DNA of 64,000 nucleotides from positions 7,418,321-7,482,320 of the forward strand of contig CP137683.1 of the NCBI GenBank assembly GCA_037976565.1, read 5' to 3'. The translations under genes were made by a program, and so were the position numbers. Below, in pieces: positions 14,701 through 29,100 of this stretch. Each line of letters starts with the position of its first letter. Position 1 is the stretch's first letter. The notes beneath the pieces were generated by a model. The model saw only the letters and a program-made list of their open reading frames with translations. It did no database searches and was not told the DNA's origin. This DNA comes from Mesocentrotus franciscanus (lineage: Eukaryota; Echinodermata; Echinoidea; Camarodonta; Strongylocentrotidae).

Positions 14701-17700
14701 CTCTTAATTTTTCCATTAAGTTCAGATTTATTACAAGTCATCATAATTGTACTTAGGTATCTTTAGGATTAATTTCTTTTTTCATAAGATGGAAAGAAAG
14801 CAACAACAAAAAATACCCAGCAGGCCTAGTATGTCAATGTACTTGCATATATTACTCTAACCAATACTCATCTTGCTATATTGTACTTCCATCAAAAGGA
14901 CCTACTGTAACAAGCCATGCAATTCTATATCTCTACCCTAATGAGAAGCCCATCATATTCTTCTCTGCAAAACAAATTGACATCATCCACCACCTCAAGA
15001 TAATTTCATGCGTAATGGTAAATTACATCCGACGTCAACTCCAGAATTCAAAGGAATTCATCAGATTCCATGCTGCAGAGGGTTCAAAGGGAAGGAAGTT
15101 TGCAGATGAATGAAAGTATCAGCTGTACTCCACATGACACTGTTTTGGAGGTTATAAGCAGTCAGTTTTAGGTCAAAATCAACTTAAATTTTATCTAAGA
15201 TAATTCGATAAAAGGAATCAATCCAATCTTTAATCAGACTCTCTAATTATTGGTAGGCATAGTCAGGTATATATTACTTAAGTATAAAATTTTGACTTGG
15301 GAACAATTGCTTATCATTAAACGTTAAACAACAAGGGGGTGGAACGTACTCGCCCCTGTGCCCAAACCCCCTGAATTTGTCACTTTCATACATGTATAGA
15401 AAGATGAGTAATTCTGGCTCCCTTACAATTACAATTTGAAAGTCTTGTTGCCCCAGTCCTACTAGACTCTCTAATTATTGGTAGGCATAGTCAGGTATAT
15501 ATTAATTGAGTATAAAATTTTGACTTGGGAACAATTGCTTATCATTAAACGTTAAACAACAAGAGGGTGGAACGTACTCGCCCCTGTGCCCAAACCCCCT
15601 GAATTTGTCACTTTCATACATGTATAGAAAGATGAGTAATTCTGGCTCCCTTACAATTAAATCATAAAGAATATATGGTCAAGAGTGAAGAGCTGCATCT
15701 GTCAGAATATCATTGTCAGAAAGGGGTTAACACTGACAGGTTAATTGTCTCCAACAATGACACATTTAGAACTGCCCAAATTTGGGTCATTCTGGTAATT
15801 CACGCCTTGAGATATTTTAAGGGATGACCTTTAAAGTTTGAATTTGTAATACCATTAGAGATATTAATTCATGAACACACATCAACAAAGATAAGTCCTG
15901 ACCTCCAAAATTTCACTAAAAGGGCACATGCATGCATGCATGCATTTTCTAATAAGTTACATCTGGACCCACTTCCCCAAGAAAGTAAGTGTGGAGCCTG
16001 AGGTTAGGGATAGAAAGTTAGAACAATGCCTTAACAAATTGAAATACACAGGTCTACTGCTAGCTCAGTCATATGGCTCTGAAACCAGAGTCATGACATC
16101 ATCATTAATACAAAAGGAAGCATTCCATCTATCTCACATGTATGAAACATCCAGGTAATGTCTGCAGGCTATTCACATGATCCACCTATACATTTATAGA
16201 ATAGAGACACAAGGTATGTTCACACCGGACCGTTGTAGTTTTTAAAAGTAGTTTTTAAAACGTACCTTCCATCACGCTAGCCAAAAGATCGCTCGTGGCT
16301 TACAACTTCAAGTAAACTTTAAGTTCATAACAAAGAGTGTGTTTGCACTGTCCACAACTAGACGATAACCTCTGATTTTAAACCATGACTAAACTTTAAG
16401 TTTACGGACTGCCACATGAACCTAACAATAATCATTACCTACAAACTTATTTGACTCCTGAACATTTCATGCCAACTCGATCTCTTAAATTGCTCTCACA
16501 TCCTGCAACACAATAAGTCGTAAAATTCAAAGGAATCTCAGAATGTCCTGAAAAAGTAATTTCAAGGGCATGATAAAAAAGCAACTCACGCTCATGAATG
16601 TATCACTTAAAAACAGTGTCTTTTTATATTTTGTCATGTTAATTTCTTTATTTCATCCATATTACCATTATGATCCATCTTTCTTTGTCTTGTACTTTGA
16701 TTAGAAATGAACACTCACGCAAACTCTCATCTACTAGTTCACATGCGATTTACTTTAGACATGAAATTGAATCAGTCATCAATAAACAAAAGATAAATCA
16801 CCTCTTTAATGATGAAAAGTCAGTAAATATGAGGCAATTCTCACAAACAAAAAGTGTTTGACACTGGTTAATTGGTTATAAATCACTAAGCAGTAATGAA
16901 TGAAAGTACCCAGAGGATTGGACGTCCTGAACTCAAGAAAAGTTTTGACACAACTAATTTCATTAGGGTGAATATGCCAATAGCTGTGTGTTTAGGGGGA
17001 ATTAACAACTTAACAAGTTTGGTCTGCGACCAATTTGGCGGAAAATTATCCTTAATTGACTTTGCTAAGTTTTCCTGGTCTTTTGGCCATGGCAATAATT
17101 CAACGCCTTCTGGCAATGAAGCCCACAACCAATAAAAGCAATTGTAAACTTGCAGAGTAGGTCTAGGGTGATCAACGATCAGTAGTAATTGGACGCTTCC
17201 TTTTCTAATCACGACAGCATTGTTCATTGCACTTCAGTTGCGACGTGACACACCATCAAACTCTCAGCCGGTCCCCAAGCATCGTGAGGCCACTTCCATT
17301 GCTTGTTTTGTTTCCTGGGAAGCTGGGATGCTTCATCATCAAGGACAAGTTTGCACTTTTGATATACATGTATCTACTTTTAACCCGTTGACTGCTGAAT
17401 TCTCTAGTTCCCATAGGCTTAATACAGTGACCACCCGGTTCCCGTAGGCAATGGTTTAATGTCTTTCTTGCACTTAGCAGAACATATGCAACTTTAATAC
17501 TGAACCTGCTCAGTTATTAATGTAGTTTCCATTGCACAAAACTACAATAAGATTATGAGATTTAAATGGATTATAACTTATGTTGAACAGGAGTATATCC
17601 ATGAAAGATGTAATTCAAATTGAGCGAGATGGACAAAAAATTGACAAATGACTACAAATTTATATATGGAAATACATTGTAGGGGAAAAGTACAAGTAAA

Positions 17701-20700
17701 ATTATGACTAAAATTTTAAAAAAAAATACAAATGCGCATCATACTTTGCTGATAAACACATAAAACATAAATAACTAGACAAGAAATAGAAAACTTAAAT
17801 CACTATTATTAATAAATGCTATATTTTAAGAAGGTAACTTTAAGGACACTTGAAAGTTGTTTTTTTTATAAATAATAAACCAGTTTAATTATTTCAATAC
17901 AACTCTCTATGAGGCTTTGTAACATAAATTTTAATGACAGTATCCAAAGATTTTTAAAAAAAATTTAAATAAGGGAGGAAGAATGCAGCGAAGCAAAGAG
18001 CTTGCATGTATGTCCAATTGACCCCATATCAATTGTAATATCCATCCATCTATAACTGGCCACTGAAATACTGTCTGTTGGCCTACTCCCTCAAGCTCAG
18101 TTTGTTGATCACACAGACCCCTCCCCCTTATAGTTCGGCCAGCCCCCTTTCCACCTTCACCGACAAATGAATGAGCTCGGCACAAACCCTGCCCTATGAC
18201 AAGTTGTAGACTTGATCAGAAGTACAGGAAGAGCTACAAGCGAGTGGGACACACTTCCCAGAGAGAAACGGCTGCTCTTTTAGTTACAGTCTGGTATTCT
18301 CGCAAGGGGGTCTACATTGCATCAGGAAATGCAACTAGGACTCAGCTGACGATAACAGATTTGTGGAAACACTCCTAAAGCATATTGTAAAAGAAGATAT
18401 CATAAAAGTTTACTTCAGTGCAAGCATTTAAATGGGACATTTGAACTTTGGATCACCTGAATGTGATGATGACTACTGCCAATCTTATTCAGGATTACTT
18501 CTTATTTAATGAACAGTGACTGGCTGTTTTTGAAATTTTCCTCATATGAATCCACGTTTTGATTTTACAAAGTTCATATTGAACTTCACGAAGCTGTGGT
18601 TGTAAACTTGTGCAACAATCTTTTTATTCTACTTTCGATTAAACTCACTTCGCTATCACGGAATTTGGACTGTGAAGCTGTTTATTGATGACTATAACAT
18701 TTTTAGGAGCCTGAAGAGTTTTTATAATAATATTTTTGACCCCACAAAACAAGATGAAGCTATTAACATCTCTTTTGCTTCTTGTTCTGGTATACTTCTG
18801 TCAGACTGCATCTGGAAAATTGATGTGGCGTATGAAACCGGGTGAAATTATTGCCCTTAGAGGTAACCTTGTGATGCTGAACTGTTTTGTGAATGGACGT
18901 AACATCTCAAATCCTGGAGAACACAAGTTCTGGTGGTACAGAGTGGACAGGAATGTGGTCCTCAGCAAGAATCTGATGATCACTGCTCCTGATCCCGAAA
19001 GCGATCGCTATAGTGTACTCCTGGACAAGTACAGGGGAGTATACTCACTTGTGATTAGGAATGTTTCGGAAGGTGATGGAGGCCTGTATCAGTGTCTCTT
19101 GAAGCAGTCTAGGAATGGCCCACAGGAAGCATCTGACAATGCCAGCTTGACTGTCCTAACTCCTCCAACACATGGGTACAAGCCCTGCACCATGTTCACC
19201 CAATCAAACATCGTTCTTAGTCCTCAAGGGAACAGAGCTCTGAGGTGTCCCAAGTCAACAGATTCCTTCTGGAGAAGTGTCAGTTCCAACGTTGCCACCA
19301 ATGAAACTGTTTACCACAGTTGGACAGCAAGCAGACAAGTCCTCCACGCCTTCTTCCTGCAGAACAAAACAACACTCTTGTCTGAATCATCGACTATGGA
19401 GAACCAAGAAACCGTTTACTGTGCTGTAAACAGTTCAATGCTTCAACAGTTTCCCAACAGATGCACACTGATCCCACGTGCTACATCAACGACAGCCACC
19501 ATAACACCGCCTATCATCGACGTCTCCAATGGAAACACTGTTAACTTCACTTGCAGTCATGAAGATATAGCTGTTGCGATTGATTACACTTGGGATATCC
19601 CTGTAGAACTTGAGGTTGCTGGTATCCAATTTGTGGGGAATGGAAGAACTATTATTTTGAAGGGTATCAAAGGAAATTGGGGCGAAATGCTGAATATTGT
19701 TTGTCAGGTTACAACGGAATGGAATGTCAAAGCCAATGCAACAGCTACGATAGCCTTCTTGCATAAGATGATCACAACGCCTGTCGTGAATGCTATTGCA
19801 AAAGGTGAGACAGGTGAGAAAGGTGAGACAGGTGAGAAAGGCGAGAAGCCAAATGTGATACAGCCACAACCTGTGATACCAGATGAATCGCACAGCCCAT
19901 CAAAATCTAGCAATCCAGCCCTGAAGAATATAAGTATCTTGATTGGGCCTGCCCTTGGTGTGATTATTCTGTTTCTCCTTGCAGTCATATTTGCGCTCTG
20001 CATCACAAAACGTAAGACATCTTCTGCAAAGCATCAGTTCAGACTGACTCACCAAATCTCTCCTTCCATGGATCCTCAGAAATCAGTTACTATGAGATCT
20101 GTCAACAGGCCTTCAAACAGGAACAGCCGCTCATCAAGGCGTTTCTCAGACTCCTTCACCTATCGATTCAGCAGGGACTGTGAATATGAGAATATCGAGG
20201 CATACATGGCCAAGAAGGGACAGTTCCTTGGTGGGACAACATCCTTCCAAGATGAAAACAATCAACCGATGGAGGCAAACGTCCGGGTGAAAATTGAAAT
20301 GCCTAACAGTCTCAGCTGTAGTATGCCAGCTCTGAATGCTTGTAAGATCTCATCGAATATCAACAGTCATGCAGCGAATGATGAGCATTACCAACAACAC
20401 TACAGCAATCACCAGCCACAAATCAACCATCAACCCTACAAACCCCTGGCCAATGGGAATCCCTATGCCACCAGAGAACAACTAGGGTACCCGCCCTGAT
20501 CAGTCAGGAATTTCGAGACACGCAGCATTACCATGTGCCAACGACGACATCAACGACATCAACGATGCCTCATGCCGTGATCGACAGATCAAAAAAGGCC
20601 ATGAAACCACCTAGCCCACCTCCAAGGAAACCCTCTTACTGACAAGAAATTTTCTGGAAAGAATGAGCAATGGATTGACTCTGAACTTGTCAATGTGGTG

Positions 20701-23700
20701 TCAATCTTGATTTGAGACATGATGTATATAATATTTGTATGTATGAGTACTCTACTCAGTCTTTCAACTCATCTGTTCTTGAATCGGACACTATTAACCA
20801 GAAGAGGACAATATCAAGCAAATAGGTGGCAGTCCAGCGAATTGTGGAAGGCTTGCATTCTTTCGTCATTAATATGATCCTAAAAAAACTTGATTAAACG
20901 ATCATTGACCATTAGGTTCAGTCTATCATATTTTATATACATGGACAGTATGATGGACTGAAACTTATTGTGGTTGATACTTTAAAATATGAGTGGAACC
21001 CATGACAAATAGCTTTCAAAAATATCTGTTTTGGTAAGGTTTCAAATGTAAAAATACATGTACAGTGTATGGCACTTCTGTAAGCTTCTTCAGACAATAA
21101 GAAATACGTTTTTTGTGAGCTTATAAACCACCGATTTTGTCAACCTTCTAGGCAAGTCTAAGGTTATGTGCAATTTATAATTAATAAAATCCCAAACCTG
21201 ATGATTTTAGTTACCGGATATTATAAAGATGGTGAACATTTGCCCACCATCAAGTAAAATGTTGATTAATGGACTTTAATTATCATTGGGTTACATACTG
21301 TACATGTAGGATATGCATTGACAATTATTAAGGAGTTAAGGTTTTCCCTTTTTTTGTCAAGGTTGTGAGTCATCTTTATTTTTTCCCCTTGCCTGATTTT
21401 ATGTGACAAGCTGAAGGTTATAAATTATTTCATAATGTCGTACGATCAGAGGCACACAGGCAAAATATTTTTCAAGGGGAATTGGGATTTCCAATGTAAT
21501 TCCAACTATTAAATGTAACAGATGAGGGCTTTAACAGGAATAACTTCAAGAACATTTGATCCTCTAACTTAGCACTAATATACTACTTGTAATTTGTAAT
21601 GCAATGTGCATTAGTATCAAATATTTGTTTCAGCCATCACATATGAGGAATTAAGGATGGTGTTAAAATGTATATTTGGATGACATCACAAATCAAACAA
21701 TGGGTTTCAATTCTTCATTTCAATATTTATTGTATAAAGCCTTGAAGCTGTTGGAACTTTCAAGGCAAAAATCCATGCATGCTATAAATAGAAATGAAAT
21801 CATAACCAATGGGTAAATTAAGAAAATTGTATTGTCAAATAAATGAAGGAAAAGAATTATGTTCATCTTTTGCAAAGGTTGCATTTGGAGTAATTGATAT
21901 ATTTATCATGAAGTGAGAAAGGCACGAGAAATCGAGTATGATGTAGATTTCATATCTACTATACTTTTCATGGCATTATGAATATCATAGGTTGGATATT
22001 TACACATTATTGTTTAAAATCAAACTCATTGTCTTATTTCGTTTGAATGTTTATTCAGTTTCTGTGGTACTATTCAACAAGTTTGAAAGTTTCCCCTGTG
22101 ATGAATTGTAAATAGACCATTGTGTGCCTGGCAGGATGGAAACTGGAAAGACAAATTTGGGCTGATATATTTTTTTTTTACAACTTCTTGGGAAATGTAA
22201 TAAAGAATAGAGAAATAATATATTTCAAAAAGATAATTATTGTTAACAATGATAGGCTAGTCAAAGGAAGATTAACAAAAACTAGAAATGTAAAAGTATA
22301 TATCACTGTTGAGTTTCACAAAATAATTAAGATATGGTTAAAAGAAAATTTTGTTTAGTTTTCTATTACCCTTTGCCATATGGTCATTTAAAGAACAGCT
22401 TGAATAATTTAATGCTGCAACTACCTAAGTATACAATGTTCTGAGAAGTATATTACAACACATTTTGTTCGCGTTGTTGTAAACCGACGAATCCGTACAG
22501 TAATATATGATGGATCTGTTGGTTCATAATGATGCAGTCGATTAGTTTTCATATATTGTTGGCAACTGTCTGTCTCAAGAGGCAATGAAGTTTGTGCCTG
22601 TAAAGTCTGTCTGGTTTGTAGTGTACTTGCACCTAGCTCCTGCTGTGGTTGTACAATCCTATTCTTGAAAGATTGACACACCTTCTGGCAGTTGGTGCAG
22701 GTGAAAGTTCTTTGCCGTGATGGTGCTGACTTTAGCATTTCATGTCTGTTTTCTTTTTTCCTTCGATTTTTCTACTCTCTTCCTCTCGCTCCTTTGCACA
22801 CCCATCTTACCAACACGTTGCAATGATTGGTTAAGATCTCTTGCCATGCCTTCACCGTTGCTGGGGTCAAATGTTTTCATAGTCATCTTGCTTTAAAAAC
22901 TTAAGGCTGAATCATATCATTTTGAATGTTCCAGATAGTACTTGGTTAAGTCTTCATCTGCACCTGTTGTCTGGAGGTTGCAGAGATTTAAAAAATATAT
23001 ATTTGTAGAATGACAAATCATCATTCCTAGTGGTTTCAACCACATGCCTCTATTCATGGATGGGGTTTATGTGTATCCAAAAGGGCAACTGGTAACTGAT
23101 TCCAGCCCAATGCATTTTTAAATTTCACGTTTTGTGTTTTTTTGGTGCAAAAGTATTGCTAAGGTTTAAATATTGATAATCAGACCATACCATGGTTATC
23201 AATGATTACAATATCTCATGTATTCCCACTGTGATTTGTATATTTGTGTACTTTTCAAAGAGTTTATTGATTATAATTGTGAATAAAGTAATGTCTACAA
23301 CATTTCAGACTTTTTGATCTAATTCAACCCTGTAACTGTGTGAAATCGTTGACACCACTGCCTACATGACCCTCTAAAACTAAACAAAAAGTTGATTCAC
23401 TTTTTAATTTTTCACAGTTCATGGTTAAGTCTTGATCTGCAGCTGTTGTCTGTAGGTTGCCAATTTCTTTTTTTATTTTACAGTATGACAAATAATCATT
23501 CCTGGTGGGTTTCCACCGCATGTTAGTCCAACATGGTTGTGGGTGGGTTCAGAGCAGTGCTGTATCCCAAGAGGTGAATCAGCCTTAACCAACTGTTTGT
23601 GGCAACCACAAAAAAAATCCAAAAAAAAATCAGGTTTTACTGAACTGTTTTGCATCATTTTGCAGCAGAATAATTCTTGTAATGGTTAACTGAAAAATGT

Positions 23701-25165
23701 CCCAACTTTTAAAGAAAGTTACCCAGTTTTGGGAATAGCAAGAATGATACAGCAATAGTTAAGGAGCCCATAATGTGTGTAAGCATCTCTTCTGACACCC
23801 AAGATTGAAGGATATGAGTAATTACACATCATTCTTTTTTCTTCCAAAAGACATAAGAGGCACTGACATTTACATTGTAAAAGAGATTAATTACTTTATT
23901 ACATCACACCATTTCAAAGAGTCATATTTCATACTAACATTCTACATATGTACATGCACGTATATTTTACATCAGGTAACCTATTCTCTCTATGATTCAA
24001 CAAAAGAACTAACGAAACCACCGAAAAGTGGAACAAACTAACATACACTGTAAGTATGAAATTGAAGTAACTAACTTTGAGTTTAATACAGAAAATGTAC
24101 TATAAAGGTTCCTTCCTCTAAGTATACAAGTTGTAGGTTGAACCTACCTCTTCAATCCTTCACTCCAGCAACTTCATTTCTCCAATAATGGTAAAGCGTA
24201 AGGGAGTGAGTCTGAGTTATGTGAGGGGAATTTTGGATGTTTCATAAATGTATCAGTGCATATATTCCGCAAAGTGAATTTTACAGTATTCCCTCATTCA
24301 AAATCTATGACATCATTTTCAAAATGCTTCGAAAATACCAGCAGACTAAAAAATTTCCTTGGTTATATGCCAATTTTCCTTGTCATATGGCAGAATAAAT
24401 ATTTGACAATTCCTACAGGGTGTTACATAAAAAATCAAAAGTTGGGTTTGGTGACTAGGCATTCAAGTCAATCTTCAGGTTCAAAGTGGATTTCTGTATT
24501 CTTTACATTGAATTTAAAAAGAAAAGCAGTACAGACTGAAATGTTTTGCTAGTTTTTGTGTTGTAACCATACAAGTGAGATTTCAAATCGCTTAAAAGGC
24601 TGTTGCCATATCCGCTATCATCAGCTGGAAACCTGAAGGGCGTCGACTCAACGTTGGGGATATGAGTTATTGCCTTCATGACCCTCAGGAGACAATACGT
24701 TGGTCAACCAGGACAAATGGACAATTTAACCACCGTACAACCCCTTTCAAGTTTTGCAAATCATTCCAAACAGTTTAAAAAAATAACTCAATTTTTCCAC
24801 CATCTGGACAAATTCAGCGTGAGTGGAGCAGGGACACGCAAATTGATAATACCTCCTGCGAGTAAGGAAAAGTACACAGTCATAGCTGCTTGCCAATTCT
24901 AAATTACATATATTGAGAATGAGAAATACAGAGATGATTTCACACTTTACCAGTATACCGAACAAGATATAGTTCGGTATTATATTCACACATGCCAGTG
25001 TATCAAGAATATGTTAGGTCTGTACATACATTGTATGTATGGTATAATATGTAAATATAATTAAACCATCAAAGCCAGCTCTGTACAATGTAAAGGTATG
25101 CATATAGTTTGGTACATGTTAATGAACATCAGAATACAACCCCCTAAACTGTAAGACCCCAAAAA

Positions 25166-25211
<46 letters not shown>

Positions 25212-26060
25212 ATATACAGTGTACATGTATATAAAAAGTGACAAATCTGTCCACTAGTTGCAATGTCCCAACCCCCAAAACAATTATGAGCACAATAGTC
25301 AATACAACAAATATTTTTTCATCTTTTTTCCTTCTCGCCATCTTGTATTCTTTATTACTTCACACACCTTACTCTCACCTCCTCCAAACTCTCTTCACTT
25401 TCTTCTCACATTGAATGCTCCTGCGAATTTGCAGCACCTTACCTTTAATAATTGATGCATCCTGCGAAAGCATGCAAGTCGTGCAAGCTAGAAACGAGAG
25501 GCTGAGTTAGAAAGATCTAACCTAACTAGTAGAACAATGTGTCCGTGTCTCTCTCTATCTCCCCGGCCCCTAGGATCACATCAATAGACAGGTCATATGG
25601 AACGTCTTTACATTTTCTACAAGTTTCAGGTGTAACAGCGCGGGTTGAATAATGATTCATACACTTGATGTTGATTTATCTTAAAGGTAATGTTGATTTT
25701 GGGGGCCCCGTCTTCTAAAGGGTTGCGCTTGATCTGAATCAATCGTAAGTCCTCGAATCAATCGTAAGTCCTCTAATCAATCGCAGGTTTGCAGCCCCCT
25801 ATGGCTTACAGTATGTACATAGTTGCAATAGTTGCAAATAAGTTGCGATTAATCGCAACTGTTCTATTTAAAGACAGAGATCTAGATCATGGCAAATCCA
25901 CATACTGTACATGTACACACAGTTGTTTGGACCAGCGATTAAAACAAACAGAATTACACTAAATTGATGGAAAAAAATTCTGGCTCCTCCTCATCTCTCT
26001 TGACCTCTATCTGCCTTTAATACGGTCATGCCATTTAAATCTCTTGACTCTGCAATGAAC

Positions 26061-26107
<47 letters not shown>

Positions 26108-29100
26108 GCACACACATGTTTCTGGTGTAAACTGAGGAAATCATATGATCACACTACACATCAGTATGTAACATGTTTGAGGACACCTGTTTGTATAGGA
26201 ATATAACATCTTGAGGATGGAAATTTACTACATAACTGAGGACTTAATTTTTCCACGCATATACATGTACATGTAGAGCACTTTGGAAAGGCCTCCAATT
26301 TTAATCAATTTACATGGTTCTTGAACCGAGGACGTCCTCGTCTTGCAAGTGGTCGTCAAAGTAAAGGTAAAGTTCTTATGAGTTTCCTCAGTACCCATCC
26401 ATGTATGCACCACCCCCCACACACACACACACACGCACACACACACATGCAGGTTTCCACTTGTAGCATTTCCACCCAGTCTTTTTTCATGTGGAACAGA
26501 TCTATGCAATTCAACATCTAACAAAGATAACAGTATTACATCGGCTGAGATAAATGAGACACCATTTCAGTTCCTCATTTGTTTCAGATTTAGAATAAAA
26601 GGATCTACATGATCCCATTTTCCACAGACAATTGTGCATTTTCTTATAACCCATAGCAGTTCAGAGTTTTCTGAAGGTCTAAATAAATCAGCTATTCCTC
26701 CTCAAATTGGCAACAAGAATTGTCCACTCTTTCGCAGTTTAAAGAAATAAAAAGTATTATAAAATTAATTTAATGAAACAGCGTGAATGGAAATAACAAA
26801 AACAAATCAACAAGTGACACTTAACTATTATGGGGTAAAGCACTTACCATTTTTTTTTTTAATCTTAAAATTTGGTTAAAAGAACAATTACAATAGGGTA
26901 TCTCTGATTTTCTAATCCAAAAACATGTATATTTAGATTATTTACTGTTTTGATTCAAATGTTGTATGACTGTGAACTGCAAGATGATGGCATTGGTATT
27001 AGGAGAATAATTACATTGTGATACAGTGCCCAGCAGAACAACAGACTATCCAACAGGAAAGGCTAAATTCAGAACATGTTCGTCCCTTAAATAAGTGACT
27101 TAATTCTGAATAGGCTACACCCAAATTAGAAATGAATAAAGGCTGGATTAAGAGTCAACTCACCATATTACCTATTTAAATCAAGATTGTTTCAGGAACT
27201 CGCTAAGTATGTTTTTTCCCATTCCAACACCTGGCATTAATCATTCAACAAAAGGCAACTGCAAGCTGATAACAGTGATATCCAGCCACTTTCTAATTTC
27301 TGCATTGTTGTCTACAATAAGTATTTTGGAAGAGGAAATTGTTTAAATTATGATATAACATATAACCACGGATGCACATGGAAAGGGTTTATTATTTTGG
27401 CTTGAATACCTAAACAGAAACTATGAAAGTCCTATTTCACTTTTCCTCTCTCCATTTCTAACACAAGACCTCCCAAAACACCTCTTGGCCTTTAACAATT
27501 TCCTAAGACAAGATATGAATTATGAATACATTTTTAAAAAAGGCATTCATTTGGAAAGTGATAAGCATGATTCCCGACTCCTGACCTATTATGTATATTG
27601 GGACAAGGAGGATGGCATCAATCATCAATTGCGCAACAAATTTAGACTTCACCCCTCCCGGCAAAACTGTTTGCTCAGAGTGTCGGCTGTCTTAACGGGG
27701 GAAGTACTTCAATTACAGGAGATTCGTAAGGTCCCGTAAACTTGGGATTATAAAATAACAGCAGAAGGATAACGACTCTGGGGCATAGGAAGAAATCAAG
27801 ATTCTAAATTTGTCCACCTGGAAGGCAAGGAAATCTGTGACTCCTGCACGATATCAGGATCAGGTCCTGTAAAGGTCTTTGAGAAGTTTAAATAACCCAA
27901 AATTCTAAAAATAAGGAAACCATGTCTCTTCTGAAATTAAAAAATTCATTGAATAAAGTGATTCATAATCATAACTTTAGTTAACGTTATCAGTTAATAA
28001 TCTATTTACCGGTGGTAAGCTTCATGCCCATGACTCCATGTCTGATTATACATGTATGTTAAAAGCCAAGAAGCTATATGGGATCCTGAAAAGCTAAATA
28101 TTTAGACAAAAAAGCCTTGTTTCAGAATTTTAGATACAAAAGGATCTTTACGTTAGCGGCAAGCCTATGTTTCAGGCTCTACATACCTTTATAAAGTAGT
28201 TGTACTAGGAGACATGAGATGGCATTTATAATACATGAAGCATGTACCAGTTCACTTTTCTTTGATTAAATAGAAATACTTTTCAAGGAGGCAAAAATAT
28301 CTTCCAATATAAAATTCACACTAGCTAGAAACCCAATGTTTGGACTGATTGTTTGAATTGTTCATATGAATAGTTTTATATCTCTAAAATTCTAGACCTT
28401 TGCTCATACATAGTATGTAGAATTGTAGATTAACCTCATAATGTTTTGATCTGTACATGTACATCTGTGTCTCTGAGAGTCATACCTACATGTACTAGAA
28501 AAGTAACAAATTTGTACAACTGTAGCACCGTATCACACAGATTTTGACCATTATCTACCAACAACATATACTTCCCTTATCAGGCATGAACTTCTATAAT
28601 ACAAAAAGTAACAGGATCTTAAATGTCGCTAGGTATTATGGAACTATACTTTGTTTTCAAATAATTGAGTGACAGGAAAATTGGAGAAATTTCAGAGAAA
28701 ATCTGTTAAATATAGCATCAACACCCCATGGGATCATGGATGATGGATGATTTTTCATACAGTGACATCATAGTAACTATGACAATGATGATGAATATGT
28801 TAGACAGCCATTGCGTCTTCATTTTTTCCAGAGACAGAATTTAATCATAAATGAAATGTGTCTTCCTTTCTCGAAAATAGAGATCTAGAACAAAAATTTA
28901 ACGTAACCATCCTATGATCCCTTGTTCTCAAGTAAACTACGTGCCAGGAGAAGGAATGAGAAATGTCAGAAAAAAGGAAAATCTGTTTATATACCGTAAC
29001 TAAAAGAATACAATGATGATAGATGAGTATGATTTAAGATGGTCATGTTCTAGTGTTGTTGTATTATTGTATTTTTCAGAAGTCAGTGGATCTGAATATG

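Larger units (their letters stand above)
3377..18190. other. Large intron of PSMC3IP, left part: no gene recognised
   Basis: About 15 kb of AT-rich intron outside the repeats listed separately. The ORFs here are short, lack family resemblance, and lie in repeats or AT-rich sequence. I see no conserved exon on either strand. Confidence 0.5.
20643..28559. other. Large intron of PSMC3IP, middle part: no gene recognised
   Basis: Beyond the Ig receptor 3' UTR this is AT-rich intron with only the repeats listed. Its ORFs (for example near 27485 and 24256) show no recognisable domain. Confidence 0.5.

Noticed and set aside
16222..16440. Possible MITE starting GTTCACACCGGACCGTTG
   Set aside because: No convincing inverted partner or second copy could be found in the window.
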